Assembly (NCBI RefSeq): GCF_902498845.1 | Contig: NZ_CABVLM010000006.1 | Location: forward strand, 1-64,000 | Length of the DNA stretch: 64,000 bases | DNA from: Pseudoalteromonas rhizosphaerae | Lineage (GTDB): Bacteria; Pseudomonadota; Gammaproteobacteria; Enterobacterales; Alteromonadaceae | Reading direction: 5' to 3' | Part shown: piece by piece, positions 17,549-26,601 of the stretch | How the letters are laid out: each line of letters starts with the position of its first letter | Position numbering within the stretch: the first letter of the stretch is position 1 | The notes under the pieces: generated by a model | The model's database searches: none | What the model saw: the letters and a program-made list of their open reading frames with translations, nothing else | What the model was told of the DNA's origin: nothing | Program-made: the position numbers and the translations under genes

Positions 17549-18406
17549 ATGCAACGTAAACAACACACTCTACAGAAACTACTGTTATTACTGATCAGTG
17601 TGGGTTTATGGAGCACCTCTAGCAATGCCAGCAATCGCTATTATGCTGATAATACCTTAGAGCCTACCTCAGGCTTTGCTTGGGATTGGAGCGCGGGTGC
17701 GGGCTATTATGTTGAAGATTCTTATTTAGTTGGAATGGATTCTTACAGTGACGGCCTAGAACTTGATATTAATCTTGCTATTTCTTACGAACGCTTTTAT
17801 TTAGATATTGATCATAGCCAACTCAGTGGCGGCATTATTATTGGTTATAGCATCATCAATAAGTATGATTGGGATCTTGATATTCTTGGCACTAATATGC
17901 AAGCTGGGTTTGATGAAACAGGACTCGACTTTTATAGCAGTGGAGTGGTGTCAGAACTTAAAGGAATACGAAGCCGAAAAAGTGACTTTGATACTGGCTT
18001 ACGCCTTACCCGCCGCTTTGAAAACTCACAAATCTCTTTTGAATACTTACATGACATTTCCAGTGCTCATAATGGCTGGGTTGTAAATAGCTTTTTTAGT
18101 CATATTTTACCATGGCAAAACTGGGAGTTTCGCACCGGTGTTGGTATCAGCGCTTACTCAGCTGATTTCACCAATTACTATTTTGGCATTACAACAGAGG
18201 AAGCCACCGCTACTCGTGCGGTCTATCAAACAGACACCGCAATGAGTATGATTTTTGAATTCCACGCCGAGTACCCACTCAATCAACACTGGGTATTTTT
18301 AGGTGGCTGGCTATCTACCTGGTTTTCAAATGAAATTTCCAACAGTCCCATTGTATCTCAGGATTATCAGCATAAAGCCATGGTAGGCGTGCGCTATGTA
18401 TTTTAA
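17549..18406 (+). CDS. MipA/OmpV-family outer-membrane protein (module 1)
   Basis: A 285-residue beta-barrel protein. Signal peptide about 1-27 (ending SSNASN), then repeated aromatic strands such as WDWSAGAGYY, with the family's GGIIIGYSI region and a C-terminal GVRYVF ending in Phe. MipA proteins were named for bridging MltA and PBP1B; OmpV relatives respond to osmotic or antimicrobial stress. This is the first gene of a four-gene set, and it overlaps the next gene (DUF3019) by 11 bases. A second set with the same order lies at 26602-29799. The set probably shares one function, with this protein as the surface output; this is an inference. Confidence 0.82.
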   Translation: MQRKQHTLQKLLLLLISVGLWSTSSNASNRYYADNTLEPTSGFAWDWSAGAGYYVEDSYLVGMDSYSDGLELDINLAISYERFYLDIDHSQLSGGIIIGYSIINKYDWDLDILGTNMQAGFDETGLDFYSSGVVSELKGIRSRKSDFDTGLRLTRRFENSQISFEYLHDISSAHNGWVVNSFFSHILPWQNWEFRTGVGISAYSADFTNYYFGITTEEATATRAVYQTDTAMSMIFEFHAEYPLNQHWVFLGGWLSTWFSNEISNSPIVSQDYQHKAMVGVRYVF

Positions 18407-18788
18407 AACCACAGTAATTTTATTACTGTTACTTAACACAAAGCCGTTATTGGCCGATGGCGAAGAACCGCACGACAGTAGTTTAATTGCATTGCCCGAT
18501 ACCTGTGTTGCACTGCGAGAAGGACGCAGCTGCTATGCTGATATTGAGTTAAGCTGGCAACAAACTAGCATCGGTAATTACTGTTTACGTGATGCAACAT
18601 CGAAGCATATTATGCAATGCTGGCTTAGACAAAATAGCGGGAAGTTAAATTATGCTTTTGATTCTGTTGAAAGCATTTCATTTGAGTTAATAAACAGCGA
18701 TACCGGTAAGATCATTGCATCAACACAAGTACAGTTGCAATGGGTGTATCAAAATCGCCAAAAGAAACGCCGCTGGCGGCTTTTTTAA
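18396..18788 (+). CDS. DUF3019-family secreted four-cysteine protein (module 1)
   Basis: A 130-residue exported protein recognised as DUF3019 by its pattern. Signal peptide about 1-20. Cysteines at 36, 45, 62 and 74 are spaced 9, 17 and 12, the last in QCW. The protein ends in a basic aromatic tail (KKRRWRLF). The second copy in this window has four cysteines spaced 9, 17 and 10 and a similar tail, which supports two conserved disulfides. Function is unknown. The position between an outer-membrane protein and a two-component pair, with 11 bases of overlap with the former, suggests a periplasmic regulator or ligand of the sensor. That is an inference only. Confidence 0.82.
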   Translation: MYFKTTVILLLLLNTKPLLADGEEPHDSSLIALPDTCVALREGRSCYADIELSWQQTSIGNYCLRDATSKHIMQCWLRQNSGKLNYAFDSVESISFELINSDTGKIIASTQVQLQWVYQNRQKKRRWRLF

Positions 18789-18801
18789 AACGAGATAAAG
18801 C

Positions 18802-19506
18802 ATGAATAATTACGGCACAATATTACTTGTTGAAGATGACGGCTCTTTAGCCCAGTGGGTGGCAGAGTATTTAACTGAGCAAGGCTACACAACTCATATT
18901 TGTGAGCGAGGCGACCAAGTTGTCAGTCATGTAAAAGAGCTCAAGCCTGACTTAATTTTACTCGACATTATGCTCCCCGGCCAAGACGGTATTAGTGTCT
19001 GTCGTGAACTACGTCAATTTTACCAAAGCCCTATTATTATGCTAACCGCTCGAGACGAAGAAATGGACGAAGTGATTGGTCTTGAAGTCGGTGCCAGTGA
19101 TTATATAATGAAACCGGTCAGGCCGCGTGCATTACTAGCGCGGATCAAAGCGGCGCTGCGCGCCAATAACGATAATTCGGAGTCGCAAGCGGATGATACC
19201 ATTATTCAGGTAGGCTCTTTAAAAATTGATACACAATCTCGCAATGTTTTTATTAATGATATTGATCAAGGGGTATCCAGCGCTGAGTACTTATTACTGC
19301 ATTATTTAGCCTGTAACGCAGGGCAAGTTGTGTCGCGAGATGCTGTATTCAAAGCAACCAAGGGCCGTGAATATGATGGCCTTGATCGCAGTGTCGATGT
19401 GCTCATTTCTGCGCTGCGTAAAAAATTTAATGATGATCCCCAGCAACCTGAAAAAATTAAAACAATTTGGGGGCGAGGCTATTTACTCGTCGCAAGCGCT
19501 TGGTGA
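18802..19506 (+). CDS. OmpR/PhoB-type response regulator (module 1)
   Basis: A 234-residue regulator: receiver domain 1-120 with acidic pocket EDD (11-13), phospho-acceptor Asp55 in LLDIMLPG, Thr82 and Lys104. A winged-helix DNA-binding domain follows, with the YDGLDRSVDVLISALRKK recognition helix region and a C-terminal KTIWGRGYLL. It most resembles the RstA-like branch. It starts 13 bases after the DUF3019 stop, and the kinase gene starts 28 bases after it, so the four genes form one operon. It probably controls this operon and perhaps other envelope genes. The receiver Asp is intact, so it should be phosphorylated by the neighbouring kinase. Confidence 0.93.
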   Translation: MNNYGTILLVEDDGSLAQWVAEYLTEQGYTTHICERGDQVVSHVKELKPDLILLDIMLPGQDGISVCRELRQFYQSPIIMLTARDEEMDEVIGLEVGASDYIMKPVRPRALLARIKAALRANNDNSESQADDTIIQVGSLKIDTQSRNVFINDIDQGVSSAEYLLLHYLACNAGQVVSRDAVFKATKGREYDGLDRSVDVLISALRKKFNDDPQQPEKIKTIWGRGYLLVASAW

Positions 19507-19534
19507 TCGCCGCTAAGGTATACTGGCGAACGCT

Positions 19535-20830
19535 ATGAAAAAGTTTTATCTTTCCTTATTAGCCAGTGCCCTGCTCTCGATTGTGATATTAGGTTGGTTA
19601 ATTGATGCTTTTAGTCAGCAAACCCATACAGCGCAGGATGAGTTTGCCTTACAAAGTAAGCTTTTAATGGGCTTCAGCCAGCAAATTGCCAGCCAACCCT
19701 TCATGCAAAGAGCAGACTACACCGCCTTACTTGCACAACAGTTTTCGTTGGGATTAAGTTATCGCGCCACGCAATCTTTAGCGCTGCCACCATCACTGCT
19801 GGAAGAGATCAATGCTGAAGGCGGACTGATTTTAGAAGATCAAGAAGGGTATTACCTACTCTACAGTAATGATTTGCTTGCGCCTTTTCATCTTAAATTA
19901 CGTTTAGAAAAACCCCACGAACAAGATCAACAAAACGACATGTTACTTACTTTATTATTTTACGCTGGTTTATGTGTGTTTATGGGGTTTATTATCGCGC
20001 CATTAGCTAAACGACTAGGCGTGGTTAATGACGCAGCTAAAAAGTTTGCCAGTGGCGACTTACATGCCCGCATTAGGGTATCACATTTCACTTATATTAA
20101 AGATGTTGAGCTTACTTTTAACCGTATGGCAAGCCAGATTGAAAAGTTACTCGATGAAAATAAACTGATGGCCTCGAGTTTATCTCATGATATCCGCACC
20201 CCCATTGCCTGCCTACGATTTGGCTTAGATGCGGCACTAGATAGTCATAGCGAAGAGAAAATAAAACATTATCTAAATCGTATGGAAGCCGATTTAGATC
20301 AAATGGAATCAATGTTGAAAAGTTATTTAGCATTTGCCACGCTTGAGCAAAAAGCCAATCAATTGACTTACTCACACACTGAGTTAAACAGCTACCTAAG
20401 CACCCTAATACAACAACTAGAGCCTAAGTTAGTACAGCAACAACTTGATTTACAACTTATCTGTCATGATAATTCTCATATTTATGCAGATTTACACTGG
20501 TTAGCACGCGCAATCACTAATCTGCTTAGCAATGCCTGTGACTTTGCCAAACAGAAAATTATTCTCACAGCATCAATGAAAGAGCAAACACTGATAATCA
20601 CTGTTGAGGATGATGGTCCAGGTATCGAAGAGCAAAATTGGCACAAAGTTTTTAGTCCTTTTTTTCAAGAACAGAGTCATCGCAATCGAGCCGATCAAAG
20701 TTATGGTCTAGGACTTGCAATTGTAGCTAAAGTAGCTGATTGGCATCATGGCAGTGTAAGCGTAAATCGCAGTAAGCAGCTAGCGGGTGCATGCTTTACC
20801 CTTAAAATACATAACCCAGAACAATTGTAA
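19535..20830 (+). CDS. Sensor histidine kinase (module 1)
   Basis: A 431-residue membrane kinase. TM1 about 4-24, a periplasmic region of about 115 residues with no recognisable sensor fold, TM2 about 137-157, HAMP about 158-208, then HisKA with phospho-acceptor His218 in SLSHDIRTPIACLRFG. The ATPase domain has an N-box (LLSNACDFA), G1 (DDGPGIEE) and G2 (YGLGLAIV). All catalytic boxes are intact. It is the last gene of the MipA-DUF3019-regulator-kinase module. Layout matches RstB-like kinases. The ligand is unknown; the adjacent exported four-cysteine protein could act on its periplasmic domain. Confidence 0.93.
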   Translation: MKKFYLSLLASALLSIVILGWLIDAFSQQTHTAQDEFALQSKLLMGFSQQIASQPFMQRADYTALLAQQFSLGLSYRATQSLALPPSLLEEINAEGGLILEDQEGYYLLYSNDLLAPFHLKLRLEKPHEQDQQNDMLLTLLFYAGLCVFMGFIIAPLAKRLGVVNDAAKKFASGDLHARIRVSHFTYIKDVELTFNRMASQIEKLLDENKLMASSLSHDIRTPIACLRFGLDAALDSHSEEKIKHYLNRMEADLDQMESMLKSYLAFATLEQKANQLTYSHTELNSYLSTLIQQLEPKLVQQQLDLQLICHDNSHIYADLHWLARAITNLLSNACDFAKQKIILTASMKEQTLIITVEDDGPGIEEQNWHKVFSPFFQEQSHRNRADQSYGLGLAIVAKVADWHHGSVSVNRSKQLAGACFTLKIHNPEQL

Positions 20831-21046
20831 CTTTTATGTTACAGTTTACATTATCATAAATAACCTAATTATGATTATATAACAACAACTTAAATTATAA
20901 ATGTTAACAGCATTGGCATTCTAAGTTTTGTAAATACAGTCAGGCGTTAATTCTTCACGGCTGCAGTTAAAAATAAGAGCTTTTTATTTTTTAACATTTA
21001 CAGTAGATTGTCAGCGCCGTCACTATATAGAGAAGAAAAAATAATT

Positions 21047-22399
21047 ATGAGCGCAGTCAGAGGGGAGTTTAGCTCCCGTTTTGGATTCATTATGGCCGCA
21101 GCAGGATCTGCAGTAGGTCTTGGTAATATCTGGGGTTTCCCAACACAGACAGCCAGCAATGGAGGCGCGGCCTTTTTAATTGCTTACCTTGTATTAGCAT
21201 TTTGTTTAGCTTACCCAGCGCTGATGGCAGAGCTAACAATTGGTCGCCATGGTCAAGCCAATGCGGTTAGTTCATTGCGGAAAATTTCAAATAACCCGCT
21301 CCAAAAACGTTTTGCGTTTGTGGTCGGTTTTGGCGGTATTATATGTGCCGGACTGATCCTCAGCTTTTATGCCATTGTCGCCGGTTGGATGATCAGTGCC
21401 ACTCTAGAGCCCATTGCGACTTTAGTGGGCAGTGAGAGCTCTTCAACTTGGTTGAGTGAGCAGTCACTCTCTAGAAACCTTATATTTACTGCTGGATTTA
21501 TTATTCTTACTGTCGCAATCATTAGCCGCGGAGTAGAAAATGGCATTGAAAAATGGTCAAAACGCTTAATGCCCGCATTGCTGACTATTTTATTTGCACT
21601 GATTGTTTATGTGATGATGCAAGAAGGCGCTATGACAGGCCTAAAAGCCTACTTAGTGCCTGATTTCAGCTCTATTTTAGACCCTGAATTACTTGTTAGT
21701 GCACTGGGACAAGCGTTCTTTTCGTTGTCATTAGGCACCAGTGTGATGATCATTTATGGCTCTTACATTAGTAAAAAAGAAAATTTAGTCTCACTTGGCG
21801 CCTACGTTACCCTGATTGATGTGTTTATTGCTTTTGTTGCCGGGTTACTAATTATCCCTGCGATGTACGTTGCGCAGGCACAAGGAGTGGAAATATTCTC
21901 AGCTACTGGAGAGTTGCTTTCTGAAGACACTTTAGTATTTCAAGTATTACCCGCTCTTTTTGATGGCATGGGCACCATTGGTTTATTCGTTGGCTTTGCC
22001 TTTTTTGCATTGATGAGTATAGCTGCACTGACATCGTCTATTTCAATGCTTGAAGCACCGGTTTCATATGCGGTAGAGCGCTTTGATCTTGGCCGTGTAA
22101 AAGCCACTTGGTTAATAGGAACGATTATAGCATTGGTGAGCTTTACAATAGTTCTGAACTTTAATGCGCTGTTTGGTTTAGTTATTGCGCTCACAACTAA
22201 ATTTGGTCAACCTATTCTTGGTTTAATGTGTTGCTTGTTTGTCGGCTGGATTTGGTATCGCAACTCACTATTAAACGAAATACAACAAGGCTGCCCAGAA
22301 GTTGCTACCAGCCTATTTTGGAAAATATGGCCATGGTATATTAAATTCATTTGCCCAATTGCAATTGGTTTAGTGTTTGTCAGCTCACTATTAGGCTAA
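21047..22399 (+). CDS. Sodium-dependent NSS-family amino-acid/neurotransmitter-type transporter
   Basis: A 450-residue inner-membrane symporter of the neurotransmitter:sodium symporter family. TM1 has the signature GSAVGLGNIWGFP around the unwound substrate- and sodium-binding site, and the N-terminus FSSRFGFIMAAAG is typical. About 11 membrane helices can be counted, as in short bacterial members such as Tyt1 and MhsT. TM6 carries FFSLSLGTSVMIIYGSY. ATG 21047 (MSAVRGEFSSRFGF) is chosen over an upstream frame without membrane character. The substrate is probably a hydrophobic or aromatic amino acid, but this cannot be read from the sequence. It is monocistronic and followed by a terminator. 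Confidence 0.92.
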   Translation: MSAVRGEFSSRFGFIMAAAGSAVGLGNIWGFPTQTASNGGAAFLIAYLVLAFCLAYPALMAELTIGRHGQANAVSSLRKISNNPLQKRFAFVVGFGGIICAGLILSFYAIVAGWMISATLEPIATLVGSESSSTWLSEQSLSRNLIFTAGFIILTVAIISRGVENGIEKWSKRLMPALLTILFALIVYVMMQEGAMTGLKAYLVPDFSSILDPELLVSALGQAFFSLSLGTSVMIIYGSYISKKENLVSLGAYVTLIDVFIAFVAGLLIIPAMYVAQAQGVEIFSATGELLSEDTLVFQVLPALFDGMGTIGLFVGFAFFALMSIAALTSSISMLEAPVSYAVERFDLGRVKATWLIGTIIALVSFTIVLNFNALFGLVIALTTKFGQPILGLMCCLFVGWIWYRNSLLNEIQQGCPEVATSLFWKIWPWYIKFICPIAIGLVFVSSLLG

Positions 22400-22402
22400 C
22401 TC

Positions 22403-22434
22403 AAAAAACCGCTCTTTACACTGAGCGGTTTTTT
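22403..22434. terminator. Bidirectional terminator overlapping the end of the ElaA-like gene
   Basis: AAAAAACCGCTC and GAGCGGTTTTTT form a 12-bp stem around TTTACACT. The stop codon of the convergent acetyltransferase gene (22416-22418) lies in the loop region, so the hairpin serves the transporter gene on plus and is partly coding on minus. Confidence 0.88.
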
Positions 22435-22868
22435 AAAATCATATCTTGATGTGCAATACCATCTTCTAAATAAGGCTCGCCAATACATTGAAAACCCAGC
22501 GACTGATAAAACGCGAGTAAATAGGTTTGCGCGCCAATGTATATATCCTTGTTCGGCCAATGCGTAAAGCAACACTGGATCGCCTCTTGAACCAATAACA
22601 CTGCCAACCCCTTACCCCTATGTGATTTTTCAACCAGCACGCGACCAATAGCGCTGTACTGCTCATTTTTCTCATAACAACGTGCGTATGCAGCTAATTG
22701 TTCAGCCTGGAGACAATAGAGGTGCTGAGTTGTTGCAGTGCAATCGATATCGTCTAATTCAGGGTATGGGCATTGCTGCTCGACTACAAATACATCGACC
22801 CGCGTGCGCATGATAGTAAACAGTACCTGCGCAGACAGTTGAGAAAATGGTTTTGTTGTTAATTGCAT
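22416..22868 (-). CDS. ElaA-like GNAT acetyltransferase
   Basis: A 150-residue acetyltransferase of the ElaA branch of GNAT, recognised from RTRVDVFVVEQQCPYPELDDID near the N-terminus and RVLVEKSHRGKGLAVLLVQ, the acetyl-CoA motif. ATG 22868 is chosen because AGGAG lies five bases upstream; an in-frame codon five residues earlier lacks a ribosome site. ElaA's substrate is not settled. It is a single cytoplasmic domain, and the gene stands alone between two terminators. Its 3' end reads through a transcription terminator, a compact arrangement with no functional meaning that I can see. Confidence 0.85.
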   Translation of the reverse strand: MQLTTKPFSQLSAQVLFTIMRTRVDVFVVEQQCPYPELDDIDCTATTQHLYCLQAEQLAAYARCYEKNEQYSAIGRVLVEKSHRGKGLAVLLVQEAIQCCFTHWPNKDIYIGAQTYLLAFYQSLGFQCIGEPYLEDGIAHQDMILKNRSV

Positions 22869-22888
22869 AAAAACTCCTAACATAAAAA

Positions 22889-22908
22889 AGCCCAGTCAAT
22901 GCTGGGCT
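22889..22908 (-). terminator. Terminator after the Spo0M-like gene
   Basis: AGCCCAG and CTGGGCT pair around TCAATG, with a T-run on the minus strand. It lies 39 bases after the Spo0M-like stop and just before the start of the ElaA-like gene. Confidence 0.7.
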
Positions 22909-22946
22909 ATTTACTAAGCTTAGCTAACTAACCGAGCTCTGGATAG

Positions 22947-23690
22947 CTAGGCAAGCAAACGTTCTAATTGATCACATAAATGCGAAAGATTAACGTGGTC
23001 ATGTTCAATCGTCAGGTCAACATAACCATCGCCACGAAAACCACGATCAAGCTCAATTAAAACATGAGTTTTATGCGCTTCAGGCACAAACGATAGTTCA
23101 ATCTCTTTAATACCGAACAAGCTACGGCTATTTGGTTTATATTCCAGCTCTTGATAACAACCTGAGACAGAGTTAAACGTACTAGCGCGTAAGAAGCCCT
23201 TTTCAACATCCGCTTTCACCAAGCTAAAACCCAGTTTATCCATCGCTTGCATAAAAGTAGTTACGGCATCATTTGGATAAATATGAAGATGATCTTTATC
23301 CGTAGGATCAAGTGCTAAATCAATATCTAAACCTGTTTCAAGCCAAACATGTGATTGGTTATAACCGGCGTTGATTTCGGTGATCGGTGTTTCTGAATGT
23401 AAGCGCGCTTCAAACGGAATGTGTTTTTGCTGACCCGGTTCAATTGTACCAATATCGGTTATACGCCACTTATCAATAATATGATTGGTAAAATAAGCAC
23501 CGTCTTCACCTTCCACTTTTACGCGCGTCATTAATGCTAAATCAAGACCTGTTATTGCTTGGCTAACATCCCCTGCGGTGATCACTATTTGGGCATTAAA
23601 TAGTTGCCCAGGTTGTAAATGCTCAGTTTCAAGCACGGTATCTACTGTTGCTGCACCAATACCGACTGATGCAAGAATTTTTTTAAACAT
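22947..23690 (-). CDS. Spo0M/SpoOM-like arrestin-fold protein
   Basis: A 247-residue cytoplasmic protein of the sporulation-control Spo0M family, recognised from MFKKILASVGIGAATVDTVL at the start, the PGQLFNAQIVITAGD and IPFEARLHSETP segments, and the C-terminal ELDRGFRGDGYVDL. The family has an arrestin-like beta-sandwich. In Bacillus it affects sporulation and cell-cycle control. This bacterium is not a spore former, so the role here is unknown, possibly as a scaffold at the membrane or cytoskeleton. The start has GGAGAA just upstream. It is monocistronic with its own terminator. Confidence 0.85.
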   Translation of the reverse strand: MFKKILASVGIGAATVDTVLETEHLQPGQLFNAQIVITAGDVSQAITGLDLALMTRVKVEGEDGAYFTNHIIDKWRITDIGTIEPGQQKHIPFEARLHSETPITEINAGYNQSHVWLETGLDIDLALDPTDKDHLHIYPNDAVTTFMQAMDKLGFSLVKADVEKGFLRASTFNSVSGCYQELEYKPNSRSLFGIKEIELSFVPEAHKTHVLIELDRGFRGDGYVDLTIEHDHVNLSHLCDQLERLLA

Positions 23691-23955
23691 CTATTTCTCC
23701 TTAAGCTTAATTCACCTAAACCTGAATCACGCTTAAATTCCTTTGTTACTGCATCTTAACCATATTTAAAAGCTGCTGTCAGTGAAAAAATAACTATTTT
23801 TTATGTTTTTACCAGAATACCTAACTAAACGAGTGTTTTTCATACGCAGGTATATCCTTATGCGCACAATTTATATGCATAATATGCAGGAATGATTTTC
23901 AAAAATGCTGATATTTCGCTACACTAAGTAACCAAATGAAGTGATATTAAGAATT

Positions 23956-25527
23956 ATGGAACTATTATATTTTGCTGTCGCATTTGTGTGTGGCTTTGCC
24001 GTGTACCAACTTAAACTTCCTCCGCTAATCGGTTTTTTGATTGCAGGCTTTGTACTGAACTTATCTGGCTTTAAAACCACTGAGCTACTTAATACGATTG
24101 CTAATTTAGGGATCACGTTATTACTATTTAGTATTGGTCTAAAACTAAAAGTTAGTCATCTTATTAAGCCACAAGTTTGGGCCCCAGCCTCTTTACATAT
24201 TATTATTAGTAGCGCTATTTTTTGCAGTTTGATGCTGTTCTTAGGCGCACTTTCTTTGCCATTATTTGCTGACCTAAGTTGGCAAAGTGCGTTACTTGTT
24301 GGTTTTGCTTTTAGCTTTTCTAGCACAGTTTTTGCTGTAAAAGTACTTGAAGAACGTGGTGAAATGGCCAGCCTTCACGGCAAAATAGCCATTGGTATTT
24401 TGGTTATGCAAGATATCTTTGCAGTGATCTTTTTAGCCATCAGCACAGGTAAAACCCCCAACGGTTGGGCTTTTGCGCTATTAGTTGCCTTGCCATTGTT
24501 ACGACCAGTCATGTTTTGGGTGTTAAATCGTTCTAAACATGGTGAGCTACTACCTTTGTTTGGCTTTTTCTTTGCACTTGTCGTTGGCTATCATGCATTC
24601 GAATTTGCAGGCTTGAAAGGTGATTTAGGCGCGTTGATCATCGGTATGATCTTTGCTCCTCATAAAAAAGCCAGCGAGCTTGCAAAATCACTACTCAATC
24701 TAAAAGAAATTTTATTAGTTGGGTTTTTCTTAACAATTGGTTTAGGTGCTGATCTGACGCTCAACTCATTACTTATAGCGCTTATTATTGTATTGGTGTT
24801 ACCAGTCAAAGTTGCCCTGTATTATGTACTAACGAATGCCTTTAAGTTACGCGCTCGTACTTCTTTATTAAGTGCTTTTAGTCTAGCTAACTACAGCGAA
24901 TTTGGCTTGATAGTCTGTATGGTTGCTGCCAGTAGCGGGTTAATCACCTCTGAGTGGTTGGCTGTTATGGCTATTGCAGTATCAATGACCTTTATCATTG
25001 CATCCCCACTAAATAAACGTTCAAACGAAATTTATGTAAAAATCGAAGCTTGGCTCATGCGTTTTGAGAGCCCTACTCGCTTAGCAGAAGAACTTCCTGT
25101 GAACTTAAATGACACCAAGATTGTTATTTTTGGTATGGGTCGTATTGGCACCGGTGCATATGAAACAATTAACATCACTCATCCTGGCGTTGTAGCGGGT
25201 ATAGATATCAAACCTGAAGTGGTCGAAAAGCATGTTACACGAGGTCGTAAGGCACTCTTGGCAGATGCAACCGATCCAGACTTTTGGCAACGGGTAAATC
25301 ACTCCCATGTAGAGATGATCATGCTCGCGATGCCGAAACATATGCAGAACATTTTTGCTTTAGAGCAATTGCGTGCTTCGGGTTACCAAGGTCAAGTTAC
25401 TGCCATTGCTAACTATCCTGATCAGCAAAAAGAATTAGAAGATATGGGCGTTGACTCTACTTATAACTTCTATTTAGAGGCCGGTAGTGGCTTCGCTGAG
25501 CATGTAAAACAAAAATTATTTCCATAA
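23956..25527 (+). CDS. Kef-type cation/proton antiporter (CPA2) with NAD-binding domain
   Basis: A 523-residue membrane protein. About 12 membrane helices (residues 1-360) include the CPA2 signatures LPPLIGFLIAGFVLN and FSFSSTVFAVKVLEERGE, and a TrkA-N/RCK-type domain follows (about 375-500) beginning IVIFGMGRIGTGAYE. The architecture matches YbaL/KefB-like potassium- or sodium-proton exchangers, in which nucleotide binding gates ion flux. No RCK-C domain is obvious. ATG 23956 (MELLYFAVAF) is chosen over a GTG five codons earlier because of the better family match. It is monocistronic with a 12-bp-stem terminator. Confidence 0.88.
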   Translation: MELLYFAVAFVCGFAVYQLKLPPLIGFLIAGFVLNLSGFKTTELLNTIANLGITLLLFSIGLKLKVSHLIKPQVWAPASLHIIISSAIFCSLMLFLGALSLPLFADLSWQSALLVGFAFSFSSTVFAVKVLEERGEMASLHGKIAIGILVMQDIFAVIFLAISTGKTPNGWAFALLVALPLLRPVMFWVLNRSKHGELLPLFGFFFALVVGYHAFEFAGLKGDLGALIIGMIFAPHKKASELAKSLLNLKEILLVGFFLTIGLGADLTLNSLLIALIIVLVLPVKVALYYVLTNAFKLRARTSLLSAFSLANYSEFGLIVCMVAASSGLITSEWLAVMAIAVSMTFIIASPLNKRSNEIYVKIEAWLMRFESPTRLAEELPVNLNDTKIVIFGMGRIGTGAYETINITHPGVVAGIDIKPEVVEKHVTRGRKALLADATDPDFWQRVNHSHVEMIMLAMPKHMQNIFALEQLRASGYQGQVTAIANYPDQQKELEDMGVDSTYNFYLEAGSGFAEHVKQKLFP

Positions 25528-25536
25528 TATAGAAAG

Positions 25537-25566
25537 GTTCTCAGTACCACAAAAGGTACTGAGAAC
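25537..25566 (+). terminator. Terminator after the Kef-type antiporter
   Basis: GTTCTCAGTACC and GGTACTGAGAAC pair perfectly (12 bp) around ACAAAA. The downstream tail is TATTTTCATTT, not a pure T-run. Confidence 0.75.
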
Positions 25567-25813
25567 TATTTTCATTTGATTTTCATATCCTTATATATAG
25601 CCGTTCTAAACAACCTCACAAAAGTCCCCAAATAAGAGTCAAGCGCATTTACAAAGCTTTACATCCAGATTAGCATTTACCCATGAAAAAAGAGTACACT
25701 GCATGTGTTGAATAATACGTAAGTATCTATTTTTAGCACAAAAAAAGCCTTCACATGTTTGTGTATACGTATTTATCGGCATTTTGTCTTTTGCTATTAA
25801 ATAAGGTTTTTAG

Positions 25814-26095
25814 ATGAAAAATAAGTTTGCTACACAGTTTCAGGCCGTGGCGGATGATGTAAATAACCCAAAACTGGTTGAACTTCAAAATCGCCTTGAT
25901 GAAATACAAAGAAATGGAATGACAGCGTTAGCAATGCGCGCAGTGTTATTTCAAAAAATGCTCGATATATATCAAGTGCCGGAAAATCATTTCTTACGTG
26001 ATAGCGAAACACCAAGCCGCATCGATGATCCGTCAATTATAAACAAACTTAAACAACTTGGATTTACCAAAAAGCATCAATATCAGATCCATTAG
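25814..26095 (+). CDS. Small protein of unknown function
   Basis: I do not recognise this 93-residue protein. It has no signal peptide or membrane segment. The N-terminal two-thirds (KLVELQNRLDEIQRNGMTAL) look helical and charged, followed by PENHFLRDSETPSRIDDPS and a basic C-terminus. The start has TAAGG nine bases upstream. It stands alone between the antiporter's terminator and two hairpins, with about 250 bases of leader that hold its promoter. Codon use is like its neighbours, so it is probably a real, narrowly distributed cytoplasmic protein. Confidence 0.65.
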   Translation: MKNKFATQFQAVADDVNNPKLVELQNRLDEIQRNGMTALAMRAVLFQKMLDIYQVPENHFLRDSETPSRIDDPSIINKLKQLGFTKKHQYQIH

Positions 26096-26101
26096 TAAAT
26101 T

Positions 26102-26156
26102 ATGAGGGCCTACTCCCCTCATTAAATAGGCTGTTTCTTGCCCGTCACAGCCTATT
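26102..26156 (+). terminator. Two tandem hairpins downstream of the 93-residue gene
   Basis: ATGAGGG/CCCTCAT (26102-26108 and 26116-26122) and AATAGGCTGT/ACAGCCTATT (26125-26134 and 26147-26156, followed by TTCT) form two stems in the gap. The second resembles a weak terminator. Confidence 0.5.
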
Positions 26157-26211
26157 TTCTCCCTCTCTTTTGTAATACACTTCACGCATAATTTAGCAAA
26201 TTAAGTTAACC

Positions 26212-26430
26212 ATGGATCCAGAGCTTTTAAAAACAGCGATCAATACAAAAATGCCATTTGGCAAATATGCAGGCCGCCCTTTGCTGTTATTACCTGAGCC
26301 ATACTTGGTTTGGTTTAAGCAGCAAGGATTTCCTCACGGCACACTCGGTGCTCAATTAGCGATGATGTATGAAGTGAAACTCAATGGCTTGGAGCAGATG
26401 CTCATGCCGCTTTTAAAAACGCATAAATAA
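26212..26430 (+). CDS. DUF3820-family small protein
   Basis: A 72-residue cytoplasmic protein. The segment MPFGKYAGRPLLLLPEPYLVWF is the DUF3820 signature (fGKyxGxxladlPxxYLxWF). A conserved HGTLG region follows. Some members are annotated as quorum-sensing-regulated virulence factors from a structural-genomics case, but the function is unproven. The same FGKY-G-xxP-YLxWF pattern also occurs in small nuclease-associated modules. It is monocistronic, with a terminator about 80 bases downstream. Confidence 0.85.
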   Translation: MDPELLKTAINTKMPFGKYAGRPLLLLPEPYLVWFKQQGFPHGTLGAQLAMMYEVKLNGLEQMLMPLLKTHK

Positions 26431-26513
26431 ATTAAAAGTAATAAATAATGGAACTTACTCAGCAAAGTGAAGTCTACTCTTTTGCTACTTGTTGATTTTG
26501 GTTTTAACCGCAG

Positions 26514-26541
26514 AAAAGCGCCTATTAGGCGCTTTTTTTTT
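26514..26541 (+). terminator. Terminator after the DUF3820 gene
   Basis: AAAAGCGCCTA and TAGGCGCTTTT pair around a single T and run into about nine Ts. It can also face the convergent kinase gene. Confidence 0.85.
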
Positions 26542-26601
26542 GGATATCTATTGAGCAACAGATATAACAATAGAAAAGGAGTTACTTACACTGAACTCAG
26601 G

